DNA of 64,000 bases from Streptomyces sp. NBC_01296 (lineage in GTDB: Bacteria; Actinomycetota; Actinomycetes; Streptomycetales; Streptomycetaceae), in contig NZ_CP130720.1 of the NCBI RefSeq assembly GCF_035984415.1, positions 1 through 64,000 of the forward strand, written 5' to 3'. The notes beneath the pieces are model-generated. The model did no database searches and was not told the DNA's origin. It saw nothing but the letters and a program-made list of their open reading frames with translations. A program made the translations under genes and the position numbers. This document shows positions 45,425 to 54,189 of this stretch, one piece after another. Within the stretch, counting starts at the first letter, position 1, and every line of letters starts with the position of its first letter.

Positions 45425-45480
45425 CCCGGCGCCGACTCCGCAGCCTGCGCCATCATCGGCTCCACCGGCGGCCTCAACAT
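45425..45480 (-). pseudogene. DNA ligase 5' stub B
   Basis: From ATG 45480 the frame reads MLRPPVEPMMAQAAESAPG, then departs from ligase sequence (YDIHEAFKASG, stop near 45352). Upstream, the CTTCCAGGGTCACC segment resembles that of stubs A and D. Confidence 0.65.
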
Positions 45481-45641
45481 CACCCACGAAACCGTCCTCC
45501 CCCTTCCAGGGTCACCCCGGCCCCGCGCACAGGTCCGGCCTGATGGAGATCTCCCCATAGGGCCGAAACACCAGGTAGACACGGGGGCCAGCACTAGGCC
45601 AGAAAACCGAATAGGAGGATCCCCCTCCGAGGAGCAGCGCC

Positions 45642-45806
45642 ATGACCTCCCCCGCCCCGGCCTCCGCGTCCAGACCACAGCCTGTCACCTGGGCCCCCTC
45701 ACAGACCGGCCCCTGCACCCGGTGCCACCAGCCTTGCTGCCGGTACGGAGTCGGCGGGAACCCCCTTTCTCTTGGGGTGGATCGGCTGTGGTGTGACGTG
45801 GTGTGA
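45642..45806 (+). CDS. Small Cys-containing protein before the integrase
   Basis: 54 aa, AGGAG 8 bp upstream. It has CTRCHQPCCRYGVGGNP, like the first half of a small zinc-ribbon protein, then lacks the second Cys pair. It lies 87 bp before the integrase on the same strand. It may be a truncated zinc-ribbon gene of the element. Confidence 0.4.
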   Translation: MTSPAPASASRPQPVTWAPSQTGPCTRCHQPCCRYGVGGNPLSLGVDRLWCDVV

Positions 45807-45892
45807 GGTGGATTCGTTGAGCTCCTGGGACTCGTTCTCGGGGGGTGTGGCTCTGCGGCGGGTTGTTGCACGACTCGAAGCAGGAGTTGCGG

Positions 45893-46961
45893 ATGCGGGC
45901 GTTTCCCGTGGTGATGCCGTCCGGGCAGAGGTACTGGACGGTCCTTGATGACGACCTGGAGGTCGTCGCCGTAGCCGATCACTGGTTGCGGAACCTTCGG
46001 TTCGGGCGGGACCGGGCCGAGCTGACGACGAAGTCGTACGCCGGTGGGGTCGCCCTGTACCTGAGGTGGTGCAGGTCGACGGGCCGGCAGTGGCCCGAGG
46101 CGGGCCGGGATCTGGGCCTGTTCATGGTCTGGCTGAAGTACACCCCGGCCGCCGGGGACGGAGCGGTGCCGGTGGTGCGGCCAGGCCCGGGGGCGGCGCC
46201 GGTGCGGGGTGAGCGGCGGATCAATCGGGTGCTGGTCGCGGTGCGGGGGCTGCTGGCGTACGCGGTCACTGCTGGTGAGGCACCGCGTGGGGTGCTGGGG
46301 CAGATCTACGAGCTCGCCGACAGCCGGGATCTGCCGGCGGAGGCCACGGGCGAGGACGGGGGCCTGTTCTACCGGCTGCGGCCGGTTCACCGCCTGCGGG
46401 AGCCGGTCGTCGAGGTGGACCGGGCGGCCGACGTCGAGCTGGTGGCGATGTTCGTCGCGTGCCGCAGCGCGCGGGACCGCCTGGTCGTGCTGCTGCTCGG
46501 GCGGGTGGGGCTGCGGCGTGGGCAGGCCGCGGGGCTGCGGCGCAGCGATGTGCATCTGCTGCCGGACTCGCGGGGGCTGGGCTGCGAGTACCCGGGGGCG
46601 CATGTGCATGTGCGGCGGCGGGAGAACTCCAACGGCGCCTGGTCGAAGTCGCGGCATTCGTGGGTGGCGCCGCTGGACTTCCTGACGGTGTCCGCGTTCG
46701 ACCTCTACTACGAGGAGCGGCACCGTCTGCAGGGGGACGGTGGCAGTGACTTGCTGCTGGTGAACCTGTTCCGTGCTCCGCTGGGGGCGCCGATGTCGCC
46801 GGAGGCGATCGGGGAACTGTTCGAGCGGCTCGGGGAGCGGGCGGGACTGGGCCGGCGGGTGGGCCCGCACATGGCGCGAAGGGCGTTCGGGTCGAACGTC
46901 GCGGACGCGGGCGGTACGCCGGACGAGGTGCAGGCGCTGCTGGGGCAGCGGAGCCCGTACA
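45893..46961 (+). pseudogene. Tyrosine recombinase/integrase, cut by IS3 element
   Basis: Starts MRAFPVVMPSGQRYW at ATG 45893, AGGAG upstream. N-terminal SAM-like core-binding part (TTKSYAGGVALYLRWCRSTG), catalytic domain with Arg in LLLGRVGLRRGQAAGLRRSD, HMARR (H-x-x-R) and DEVQALLGQRSP. The IS3 element enters right after SPY, removing the catalytic Tyr region. Beyond the IS the frame can continue (see 48288). It would have integrated the surrounding element. Confidence 0.8.
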
Positions 46962-47030
46962 TGAGGTTCCCCCGAGATGCGGGAAGTGGTGACAGAGGGT
47001 CAGATGGGTCTCATGAGAGGAGTCCAGACG

Positions 47031-47339
47031 ATGCCTGCACCGAGGAAATACCCGCGGGAGTTGCGTGAGCGCGCGGTCCGGATGTACCGGACCACCGAGC
47101 CGAAGCCGGTGATCCGCCGGATGGCCGAGGAACTCGGCGTGCATCACGAGGCTCTGCGGAACTGGATCCGGCAGGCCGAGGCCGACGCCGGCGAACGGGG
47201 AGACCTGCTCACGACCGCCGAGCGTGAGGAACTGGCGGCCCTGCGGAAGGAGAACGTACAGCTCAAGCGGGCGAACGAGGTTCTGCGGACGGCGTCGGCT
47301 TTTTTCGCGGCCCAGCTCGACCCGACCCGGCCCAGGTGA
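47031..47339 (+). CDS. IS3 OrfA
   Basis: 102 aa from ATG 47031 with GAGAGGAG upstream. HTH region (RKYPRELRERAVRMYRTTEP, RRMAEELGVHHEALRNWIRQ) then a leucine-zipper-like coil (EREELAALRKENVQLKRANE). It binds the IS ends. It overlaps OrfB by 4 bp. Confidence 0.9.
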   Translation: MPAPRKYPRELRERAVRMYRTTEPKPVIRRMAEELGVHHEALRNWIRQAEADAGERGDLLTTAEREELAALRKENVQLKRANEVLRTASAFFAAQLDPTRPR

Positions 47340-48256
47340 CAGGACTCCTCGACGAGCACCCGCACCTGGGGGTCGAGCCCGTACTCCGGGAACTCCAGAT
47401 CCCCTCCTCCACCTACTACCGGTGGCGCCAGGCCGAGACCGAGCCGTGCGAGCGACGCCGTTGGGACGCCGAGCTGACCAGCAGGATCCGTCAGGTCCAC
47501 GACGAGTCCGGCGGGATCTACGGCTCACCGCGTGTGCACGCCGTCCTCAAGCACGAAGGCACCCGAGTCGGCCGCAAGCGCGTCGAACGTCTCATGCGCC
47601 AGGCCGGCCTGGCCGGGATCAGTCCCCGCCGGGGCAAGGGCTTCACCCGACGCGACCCGGACGCCGAGCTCGCTCCTGACCTGGTCGAGCGCGACTTCAC
47701 CGCGACCGGGCCGAACCGGCTGTGGGTCACCGACCTGACCATGATCACGACGTTGGAGGGCCCGCTGTGGCTCTCCGCGATCCGCGACGCGTTCTCCCGC
47801 CGGGTCGTGGCCTGGGAAACCTCTGCCCGCGCGGACGCGGACCTGGTCCTGACCACCCTCGAGTACGCCCTGGCCAGCCGCGAGCCCATCGCTGGCGAGC
47901 TCATTCACCATGCGGACCACGGCTGCCAATACACGTCCGTGAAGCTCACAACACGCCTGGTCAGGGCAGGGATCCAGGCATCCATGGGATCGGTCGGCGA
48001 CTCGTTCGACAACGCCCTCGCAGAGAACCTGTGGATGCTCATCAAGACCGAATGCGTCCGCGGCCGCGTCTTCGCCACACGTGCCGAGGCAAACCTCGCG
48101 CTCTTCCAGTATCTCGACGGCTTCTACAACCCCCGCCGCATCCAGAAACGACTCGGCTACCTCAGCCCGATCGAGTACGAGGAAAAGCACTACGCCAACC
48201 AGGCAACGACCGAACAAGTGAACCTGAAACCACGTCAACCCGCCCTGACCAGCTAG
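47336..48256 (+). CDS. IS3 OrfB transposase
   Basis: 306 aa. HTH_21 region (YGSPRVHAVLKHEGTRVGRK) then the rve integrase core with DDE: WVTDLTMITT, HHADHGCQYTS and DNALAENLWMLIKTE. Full length, so the element may be active. Translation is coupled to OrfA through the GTGA overlap, or occurs as a frameshift fusion. Confidence 0.9.
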   Translation: MTGLLDEHPHLGVEPVLRELQIPSSTYYRWRQAETEPCERRRWDAELTSRIRQVHDESGGIYGSPRVHAVLKHEGTRVGRKRVERLMRQAGLAGISPRRGKGFTRRDPDAELAPDLVERDFTATGPNRLWVTDLTMITTLEGPLWLSAIRDAFSRRVVAWETSARADADLVLTTLEYALASREPIAGELIHHADHGCQYTSVKLTTRLVRAGIQASMGSVGDSFDNALAENLWMLIKTECVRGRVFATRAEANLALFQYLDGFYNPRRIQKRLGYLSPIEYEEKHYANQATTEQVNLKPRQPALTS

Positions 48257-48287
48257 TCAGCACCTCCCGCACAGCGGGGGAACCTCA

Positions 48288-48502
48288 CTCAGCGGCAGCA
48301 CGTGCGCGTTGTCGCGGCAACGGTGCCCTCCCTCGCGTGCGCCGCCAACCGCAGATTCGTTCGACCGACTCCTCGCAAGGCTCTACGGCGCATGCTGCTG
48401 CTTCCCGGCCGGGGCCGGCAGCGTCGCAGGCCCGAGGTAGGCAAGAAGGCCCGGGATGCCAGGCAGGGCGGGGAGGGGTGGGGCCGCCAGGCCCGGGCGT
48501 AG
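48288..48502 (+). pseudogene. Possible integrase 3' end after the IS3 element
   Basis: If the IS3 is removed, TAC-A plus CTCAGCGG reads SPYTQRQHVRVVAATVPSLA in frame, open to 48502. The TQR after SPY fits a recombinase box, but the expected Tyr (TQRY) is not present. The region also overlaps the 3' end of the convergent glycosyltransferase gene, so much of it may be a shadow frame. Confidence 0.35.
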
Positions 48503-49911
48503 GGAGGTGGGTGCGCGTCGCCTCGTACGAGGACAGCCACAGGCCGGCTGCGCGCAGTGACCCCCATCTCGGCCGGGGTGATGCTGCCGTCGTGGCCACC
48601 GGTCTGGCGGGACGCGCAGCCGGAGCGGAACGCGACTCGGACGGCTTCCTCCCCGCTGACGACACATGGGGGGCGAAGCCCTTGGCGGCGGAGTGCCGCG
48701 GCCACCCGCCCGAACGCCATCTGGCTCGACCGGCTGCGGGAGACCGCTGCTTCGAGGATTAGATATTGGACGGTCAGGTGAGCGGTCAGCGCCAGCACCA
48801 AGGCGGTGACGACGACCGCGCGTGGCCGCGCGGCACCAGCCAGCCACATCAGGCTCAGCGCCGCCGGGAGCGAGAGCAGCGAGTAGGCAGGCAGCAAGAA
48901 GCGGGGTGCCGCGTAACCGACCAGGAGCAGGTACGGCACCGCCAGGGACAGTCCGACCACCGTCGGCACAAGGATGAGGGCCGTCTTGCGCGCGCGAGCC
49001 GCAGCCACGACGCCGCCTGCAGTGAGCAGCGGCAGAACGAACCACCATGCAGCGGAGAGCGGTTCCCGCAACGGCACATTGCAGGGGCGGCACAGGGTCC
49101 GCCCCTGCAGCGCCCGCACATGGTCGTCGAATGCAAGGTGCCATCCGAAATGCCCCTGGATATCGCCCGCACGTCTGAGCCGGGCGGGGAGACCGCCGTA
49201 GCGGAGGTACGCCTCGATGACCCATTCAGCGCTGCCGAGGACCGCTCCCGCAACCAGCACGAGCAGCACGGCCGGACGCCGCCACGCCCGAACGGACAAC
49301 GCGGCACCAAAGAGCGGCAAGAGGAGCCAGAACGCGTCACCCGGCCGCATGAGCGCGGTGAAGGCCACAGCTGCGCCGAGACCGGCCAGCGCCGCACGGT
49401 CCGAACGGTCCTGCGCCGCTCTCAGGAAACAGCCAACCGCGATCAGCGCCCCGTACGCGACCCACAGGTTGGGCATGGCCTGCGAGCCGTAGAGCATGGT
49501 GATCCACAGGCCAGCGAAGAGCGCACCCGCGAGAGCGGCGACACGGGGAGAGAGGAGCCGACGCCATACGCACATCGACAGCAGGAGACCGGCGCCCGAG
49601 AGAACGGCAAGATAGGCGCGGAGCGCCTCCAGCGAATCCGTCAACCCCACTACGGGAGCGACAAGAAAGGAGATGCCACGGGCCCGCGGGGCGCTGAAGA
49701 ACGCGGCGGGGGCATGCGGGCTGACCTGGCTGACATAGACCGCCTCGTCCCATCCCAGACCCGCCCCCGGCACGACGAGCAACAGCTGGGCAACGGTGTA
49801 CGCCGCCGCGATGCCAGCGGGCCATTGGACATCGCGAACCATCGCCCGGTATCTGCGGGAGCGGGGCTGCGGTGCCCTCGGGTTGCCCGCTCTGGCTGAT
49901 GTCTGCGTCAC
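48289..49911 (-). CDS. Polytopic glycosyltransferase-like (GT39/mannosyltransferase-type) protein
   Basis: It starts at GTG 49911 or ATG 49842. About ten membrane helices follow WPAGIAAAYTVAQLLLVVPG. The early loop GLGWDEAVYVSQVSPHAPAA has the acidic DE motif of GT-C enzymes, with RARGISFLVAPVV after it. GT-C enzymes transfer sugar from a polyprenyl phosphate at the outer membrane face. The C-terminus looks shifted: the adjacent frame gives LPALPGIPGLLAYLGPATLP and stops near 48392, so one base in a C-run (about 48480) may be wrong or mutated. Confidence 0.75.
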   Translation of the reverse strand: MTQTSARAGNPRAPQPRSRRYRAMVRDVQWPAGIAAAYTVAQLLLVVPGAGLGWDEAVYVSQVSPHAPAAFFSAPRARGISFLVAPVVGLTDSLEALRAYLAVLSGAGLLLSMCVWRRLLSPRVAALAGALFAGLWITMLYGSQAMPNLWVAYGALIAVGCFLRAAQDRSDRAALAGLGAAVAFTALMRPGDAFWLLLPLFGAALSVRAWRRPAVLLVLVAGAVLGSAEWVIEAYLRYGGLPARLRRAGDIQGHFGWHLAFDDHVRALQGRTLCRPCNVPLREPLSAAWWFVLPLLTAGGVVAAARARKTALILVPTVVGLSLAVPYLLLVGYAAPRFLLPAYSLLSLPAALSLMWLAGAARPRAVVVTALVLALTAHLTVQYLILEAAVSRSRSSQMAFGRVAAALRRQGLRPPCVVSGEEAVRVAFRSGCASRQTGGHDGSITPAEMGVTARSRPVAVLVRGDAHPPPYARAWRPHPSPPCLASRAFLPTSGLRRCRPRPGSSSMRRRALRGVGRTNLRLAAHAREGTVAATTRTCCR

Positions 49912-50262
49912 GGCTGGACCCCACTGGTCTGTCGGGAATCGGACCTGGCGTTTGACCACCACGGTGCCGCCGGACAGCAGTCCCCGCCTTCCGCGGTACG
50001 GCACTCGGACCAGTGCCTGCAGCCGTCGGCTTGTCGCACGACTGCCCTGGCTGTCACCACATGGGACCGGACCCCTCGTCCCTCTCGCCCACACCAGCCG
50101 TGTGCTGCGCACCCGGATGGCCGCCATGCTCGCCTGGCCGGCTACATCCACCACGGCCTGCGCATGACGTCGCGCATCTACCGTGCACGACGTCATTCCT
50201 GAGCCAGCTGCCTCCGCCGTGTCGGGTGCCGTGCGTTTCGTAACCTTGATACTGATAGTCCT

Positions 50263-51084
50263 GTGAGCATGAGCGCGCACCGCCGTCTTAGAAAAATCCT
50301 GACTGGTGTAGCGGCCGCCGCAACCGCGGCCGTAGTCCTTGGCGCCTGTGGCTCGGCGCGGCCCGCTTCGGCCCCTGGCGCCAAGACTCCTCCGGCTTCT
50401 TCTCGCGTTTCACGGCCGGCCCCGAGCGCGACACCCTTGCCGATTACTCAGAAGCCACACCCGGTCGACTGCCAAAAGACTCAGTGCGTCGCTCTGACCT
50501 TCGACGCAGGACCCGGCCCCGACACGACCCGACTGCTGGACATCCTCAAGGCCAAAGGGGTCAACGCGACGTTCTTCCTACTGGGCAAGAATGTGACCCG
50601 CCGTCCGGACCTGGTGCGGAGAGAGGCGTCTGAGGGGCACGAGTTGGCCAACCACACCTGGACGCACCGGCTCCTGACCAAGGCATCGGCGGAGGAGACC
50701 CGCCACGAGCTCATGCTCCTCCAGGAACGCGTCAAGGAGCTCACCGGCCGGACTCCCACCCTGATGCGTCCACCACGGGGACTGACGAACCCAAGTGTCG
50801 CCGAGGTCTGCCGCTCCCTGGGTCTCGCGCAGATCCTGTGGTCCGTCACAGCCAAGGATTACCGCGACCACGATCCCGAGGTCATCACGAGCCGTGTCCT
50901 GCAAGGGGCCCAGCGCAACGGGATCATCCTCTTGCACGACGTGTACCCAGGCACTGTTCCCGCCGTGCCCGGGATCATCGACGGTCTGAGGCGGCGCGGC
51001 CTCACCCCCGTGACCGTCTCCCAGCTCTTCGCCCCCCACCGACCCGAACCGGGCCAGGCATACTGGAGCGCACCCTCCGCCTGA
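50263..51084 (+). CDS. Polysaccharide deacetylase lipoprotein (NodB domain)
   Basis: 273 aa from GTG 50263. Lipoprotein signal (AAAATAAVVLGAC). Pro/Ser linker to residue 70, then the NodB domain: VALTFDAGPGPDTTRLLDIL (motif 1, with Ala in place of the usual second Asp), ATFFLLGKNVTRRPDLVRRE, HELANHTWTH (the H-x3-H metal motif), MRPPRGLTNPSVAEVCRSLG and ILLHDVYPGTV. It would deacetylate cell-wall or other glycans outside the membrane. The D-to-A change may alter metal binding, but DAGP variants seem common in actinobacteria. Confidence 0.88.
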   Translation: MSMSAHRRLRKILTGVAAAATAAVVLGACGSARPASAPGAKTPPASSRVSRPAPSATPLPITQKPHPVDCQKTQCVALTFDAGPGPDTTRLLDILKAKGVNATFFLLGKNVTRRPDLVRREASEGHELANHTWTHRLLTKASAEETRHELMLLQERVKELTGRTPTLMRPPRGLTNPSVAEVCRSLGLAQILWSVTAKDYRDHDPEVITSRVLQGAQRNGIILLHDVYPGTVPAVPGIIDGLRRRGLTPVTVSQLFAPHRPEPGQAYWSAPSA

Positions 51085-51208
51085 CTTTGGTCCACGAGCA
51101 GATCGGTATGGACCGCGGCCAGTGAGGCTGTAGTGGCCGAGCCAGCCAGCTGAGGCACTCGGCGCATAGCCGGTGGCCGGGCTGCGACTTCTGGCCGATG
51201 CTGTTGTC

Positions 51209-51841
51209 ATGCATCGAGCGACCTCCCGCACCGTCAGGGCACGGCGGCTGTCGTCCCTCCGGCGGCGGACCCCGGCCGGCGCAACGCCACGGCAGGCGCG
51301 TTCCCTCGGCCACGACGTGGCGCCCTGGGCGGCAGCCCTGTCGGCTGTCGCGGCGGCAATCGGTCTGTTCTTCAGCGCCACGGTGGCATCGTCGAGCGTG
51401 GACGCTACGCGTAAGCAATTGGAGCGGGACCGGCGGCAGCAGGCCGGACGGGTCAGTTACTGGACCGAGGACGCCAGCGGTATGAGCGAGACGGTGATCG
51501 TCGCGAATCGCTCGCTGGACCCGGTCACCCGAGTCGACCTCTGGTTCTATGCGCCGGACGCGGGTGTCGATAAGTACGAATGGGTTTTCATGGGTTTCGA
51601 TGCCATCCCGCCCTGCACCCGGCTGATCTTCTCCCCTCGTGCCATCGACGACTTCCTGAAGGGCTACGGCATTGCGCAGGGCGGGGCACCGATTCGCGCT
51701 GTCCAGTTCTTCGATAGCGACGGGCAGCAGTGGTTGCGCGACCCGGACGGGCTTCGGGCGGCCGAAAACGAGAGGAAGGATGGCGAGGACGTCGGCGTCG
51801 CGCCGGCCCGGCAAGAACCAGCCGAGCACTGCGACAAGTGA
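51209..51841 (+). CDS. Membrane-anchored hypothetical protein
   Basis: 210 aa from ATG 51209; an upstream start at 51173 is possible. A basic N-terminus is followed by one helix (DVAPWAAALSAVAAAIGLFFSA), then a short coil (DATRKQLERDRRQQAGRVSY) and a beta-rich domain (ETVIVANRSLDPVTRVDLWF, CTRLIFSPRAIDDFLKGYG, VQFFDSDGQQWLRDPDGLR). This pattern is frequent in Streptomyces but its function is unknown. Confidence 0.7.
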   Translation: MHRATSRTVRARRLSSLRRRTPAGATPRQARSLGHDVAPWAAALSAVAAAIGLFFSATVASSSVDATRKQLERDRRQQAGRVSYWTEDASGMSETVIVANRSLDPVTRVDLWFYAPDAGVDKYEWVFMGFDAIPPCTRLIFSPRAIDDFLKGYGIAQGGAPIRAVQFFDSDGQQWLRDPDGLRAAENERKDGEDVGVAPARQEPAEHCDK

Positions 51842-51917
51842 GGATCGGCCGACGTCCCTTGAAGAGAACCCACACTGGGCCCGGACCGCTGCCGTCAGCG
51901 AGGAGCACTCCCCCCGA

Positions 51918-52058
51918 GCCTGCGTGTGCGGTCGGCGAACAGCGCCCGGCGCCCTCGAACTTCTACTCCAGGGCCAGGCCGCCCGCCAGGACGCCGGGAC
52001 TGGGGACGGACTCGGCGGCCTGGGCGAGCATCGGCTCAAAGGGAGGGGCCAGGACCCC
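51918..52058 (-). pseudogene. DNA ligase 5' stub C
   Basis: The frame reads VLAPPFEPMLAQAAESVPSP then GVLAGGLALE, TAG at 51965. Past the stop comes KFEG, the place of the motif I KFDG, and RALLF in a shifted frame. The ATG has become GGG-GTC. So this is the same N-terminal segment as stub A but more decayed (lost start, CAG to TAG, Asp to Glu, one-base loss). Confidence 0.7.
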
Positions 52059-52479
52059 CGGGGTTGGCCTCCTTCACCGCCGCTCCGGGCCTGGCCCCCA
52101 GCGTCACCCGCCGGGCGCGGTCCGGCGCGCCCGATGCGGCCAGAAGGCCCCGCGACGTCAAGCTGCGGGGTGAGCCGGCTTCTGCTGTGACTCTAGGAGC
52201 CGGGCGCGGCACTCCTGGCAGAGCGGGTTCTCTGGGGGAGACGGTGTGGCGCGAGGCAGAGGAAAGTCGGTTTGTACAGCTCAGCGGGCGGACCACCAAC
52301 GCTAGTCGCTGCAACAGGTGCGGTGCCATCGCCGGTTCGGGTGACTCGAAGAACGGTGGGGTGGGGTGCGGGGCGGGCACGACAGCGTGGGGCCGCGACC
52401 GGACCCTCGTCCCGGTCGCGGCTCCGCCGCTTCGAGGAGCCGTCGGTGGCTACCGCGGCACCGATGCTGAGGGCGGCCG
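52059..52479. other. Intergenic, nothing recognised
   Basis: Continuous open frame on the plus strand runs into the TIGR02391 gene but lacks a start and plausible composition; it contains no repeat or hairpin of note. Confidence 0.35.
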
Positions 52480-52563
52480 GGCACCCGCGAACGCATCGGC
52501 CGCCACAACGGCCTGTGGCGCGACGTCGTGCTGCTGGAGCGGCGCAGCACCCTGGTGGTGTGA
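52480..52563 (+). pseudogene. C-terminal fragment of a GNAT acetyltransferase
   Basis: The frame GTRERIGRHNGLWRDVVLLE then RRSTLVV, stop, matches the characteristic end of GNAT N-acetyltransferases (RHNGxWRDVVLLERRS). Nothing upstream in frame is preserved. Confidence 0.55.
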
Positions 52564-52618
52564 ACCGATCCGGGAATTCCGGTTCCCGGCCGGTGGGCTC
52601 CGGGTGCAGGATTCGGCC

Positions 52619-53362
52619 ATGGCCATTTCCATTGCAGATATCGCCTGGGCTCGCGCGGAGCTGGCCCGGTTCCTGGAGCTGACCACGCTGTACCACCCGC
52701 CGGACCCTCCGGGGGTCACCTTCATCACCTCGCGTATGTCCAACCGGGGGGATCAGAAGGACATCCTGGCCAGCGCTCAGGTGGTCGAGCAGATCCTGGA
52801 CCGGGTGCTTCCCGGCTGGCGCACGGAGATACCGGACAGCCGCGTCAACCGCTGGTGTCGACACCGGGAGGCCGCCCAGCGAGCTGAGGCCGTGCTGGAG
52901 CGCGACGGCGAGGTACGTGCGCGGCTGGGGGACGATGCCCCAGACCTGAACGCCTCGGCGATGCACCCCTGGGCGTGGGAGGGTGCGCGGCCGCTGTGGC
53001 AGAGCGGGCACTTCCGCGAGGCCGTCACGGCCGCCGCCCGAAAGGTCAACGCTGAGACGCAGAACAAGGTCGGCCGCAAGGACGTGAGCGAGACCAGGCT
53101 GTTCCAGCAGGCCTTTTCCCAGGACGATCCCAAACCCGGGCAGCCCCGCCTGCGCCTGATGGACAACGACGGAAGCGACACCTTCCGCAGTGTCCACCGC
53201 GGTGCTGCGGCCTTCACGGAGGGCTTCTTCGCCGGGATCCGCAACCCCAACAGCCACGATGACGGACTCCCCGAACTTCCCCAACATGAGGCGCTGGAGC
53301 AGTTGGCCGCGCTCAGCGTCCTGGCCCTCTGGGTCGATACCGCGGCCCTGGTCACCGCCTGA
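52619..53362 (+). CDS. TIGR02391 (Ymh) family protein
   Basis: 247 aa from ATG 52619. The C-terminal half shows the TIGR02391 pattern: MHPWAWEGARPLWQSGHFRE, AVTAAARKVNAETQNKVGRK, LFQQAFSQDDPKPGQPRLRL, then AAAFTEGFFAGIRNPNSHDD (the IRNPxxH motif). HEPN-like folds have been suggested for such RNP/H motifs. These proteins are frequent in defence or restriction islands, but no partner is adjacent here. Confidence 0.8.
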   Translation: MAISIADIAWARAELARFLELTTLYHPPDPPGVTFITSRMSNRGDQKDILASAQVVEQILDRVLPGWRTEIPDSRVNRWCRHREAAQRAEAVLERDGEVRARLGDDAPDLNASAMHPWAWEGARPLWQSGHFREAVTAAARKVNAETQNKVGRKDVSETRLFQQAFSQDDPKPGQPRLRLMDNDGSDTFRSVHRGAAAFTEGFFAGIRNPNSHDDGLPELPQHEALEQLAALSVLALWVDTAALVTA

Positions 53363-53642
53363 CGCCCGAAAGCTCTTGGCTGTTCAGGCAAGCAGTCGCG
53401 GATCTGTGACTGCGGAAAGGCCCCTGCGGGTTCGGCTGGGCGGTCCGAGTAGGGTGCGGTCAAAAGCGGGGGTGGAAGATCTTGCTGCGGGGTCCGATCG
53501 TTCTGGCTCTCGCCTGGGCCTACCACCGGCGGCGCCCGCCCTGCCTGACGCAGGGCGGGCGCCGGGTTCAGACGTAGGTCCTGCGCCACTGGTCGGCCGA
53601 GACTCAATGGCGTTCGTCGTGCAGACGATCCGCCGTATCTCG

Positions 53643-53676
53643 GCAGCATCGGCTCGACCGGTGGTCTGAGCACCAT
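53643..53676 (-). pseudogene. DNA ligase 5' stub D
   Basis: From ATG 53676 the frame reads MVLRPPVEPML and then leaves the ligase sequence (PRYGGSS). Upstream DNA (GGAGG, CTTCCAGGGTCGGCC in the plus sense) parallels stubs A and B. It is the shortest of the four. Confidence 0.6.
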
Positions 53677-53825
53677 CCCGGGGCCTCCCTCACGGCTTGT
53701 CCCTCTTCCAGGGTCGGCCGGGCCGGCTCCACACGGCCCGGCGGGACGGGCGTGGATCATCCATCCGAGGGGCCCGGCAGGGCCGTCAGGGCCAGTGCCG
53801 GGGTCGGCTGCGGCACGGTAGCGGC

Positions 53826-54017
53826 ATGCGCCGCTGGTCCCTGCCCCTGGCCCTCGCCGCGCTGCTCGCGGCCTCCGGATGCATCACCGTCCACCCCGCC
53901 CACCAGGGTCTCCTCCGCTACGGTCCAGAAAAGTGCACGCGGGCCCGCCGCACAGGATTCCCATACCTGAGACGTCAGGTATGGGTGGCGATCTGTACGT
54001 CACACGTGCCATGGTGA
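53826..54017 (+). pseudogene. Truncated lipoprotein
   Basis: From ATG 53826: MRRWSLPLALAALLAASGCI then TVHPAHQGLLRYGPEKC. A lipoprotein signal with lipobox AASGC is clear. The following sequence runs into the hairpin cluster and has no normal lipoprotein composition, so the 3' part has been lost. Confidence 0.45.
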
Positions 54018-54189
54018 GCCCATTGTCTATTCCACCCCCGGTCGGAATAGACAATGCGGTTCCGCCCCCTCCCAGAACTGCAGTGGGACGTTTTCCGGCA
54101 AAAACGGAAGACGCCCGCCGCTGGCAGCGACGGGCGTAACCCCCAGGTCAGGGGGTCACCCTCATGACGACAACATGAGGGTGACCCCC
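53960..54189. repeat. Cluster of five inverted repeats
   Basis: Arms: CCCATACCTGA/TCAGGTATGGG (53960-53985, loop 4); CATTGTCTATTCC/GGAATAGACAATG (54021-54056, loop 10); TTCCG/CGGAA (54093-54109); ACGCCCG/CGGGCGT (54111-54137); GGGGGTCACCCTCATG/CATGAGGGTGACCCCC (54151-54189, loop 7). The last overlaps the 3' end of the small gene at 54162-54320 and can act as its terminator. The whole stretch is AT-richer than its surroundings. Confidence 0.75.

Larger units (their letters stand above)
46962..48287 (+). mobile_element. IS3-family element
   Basis: 1326 bp with terminal inverted repeats TGAGGTTCCCCCG at both ends and further matches inward (TGCGGGA.GTG.TGAC). Two overlapping frames encode OrfA and OrfB. 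No flanking target duplication is evident. It interrupts the integrase gene. Confidence 0.88.

Noticed and set aside
50263..51084. Polysaccharide deacetylase called inactive because of DAGP in motif 1
   Set aside because: DAGP forms are, as far as I recall, common in actinobacterial members and the H-x3-H motif is intact, so inactivity cannot be claimed.
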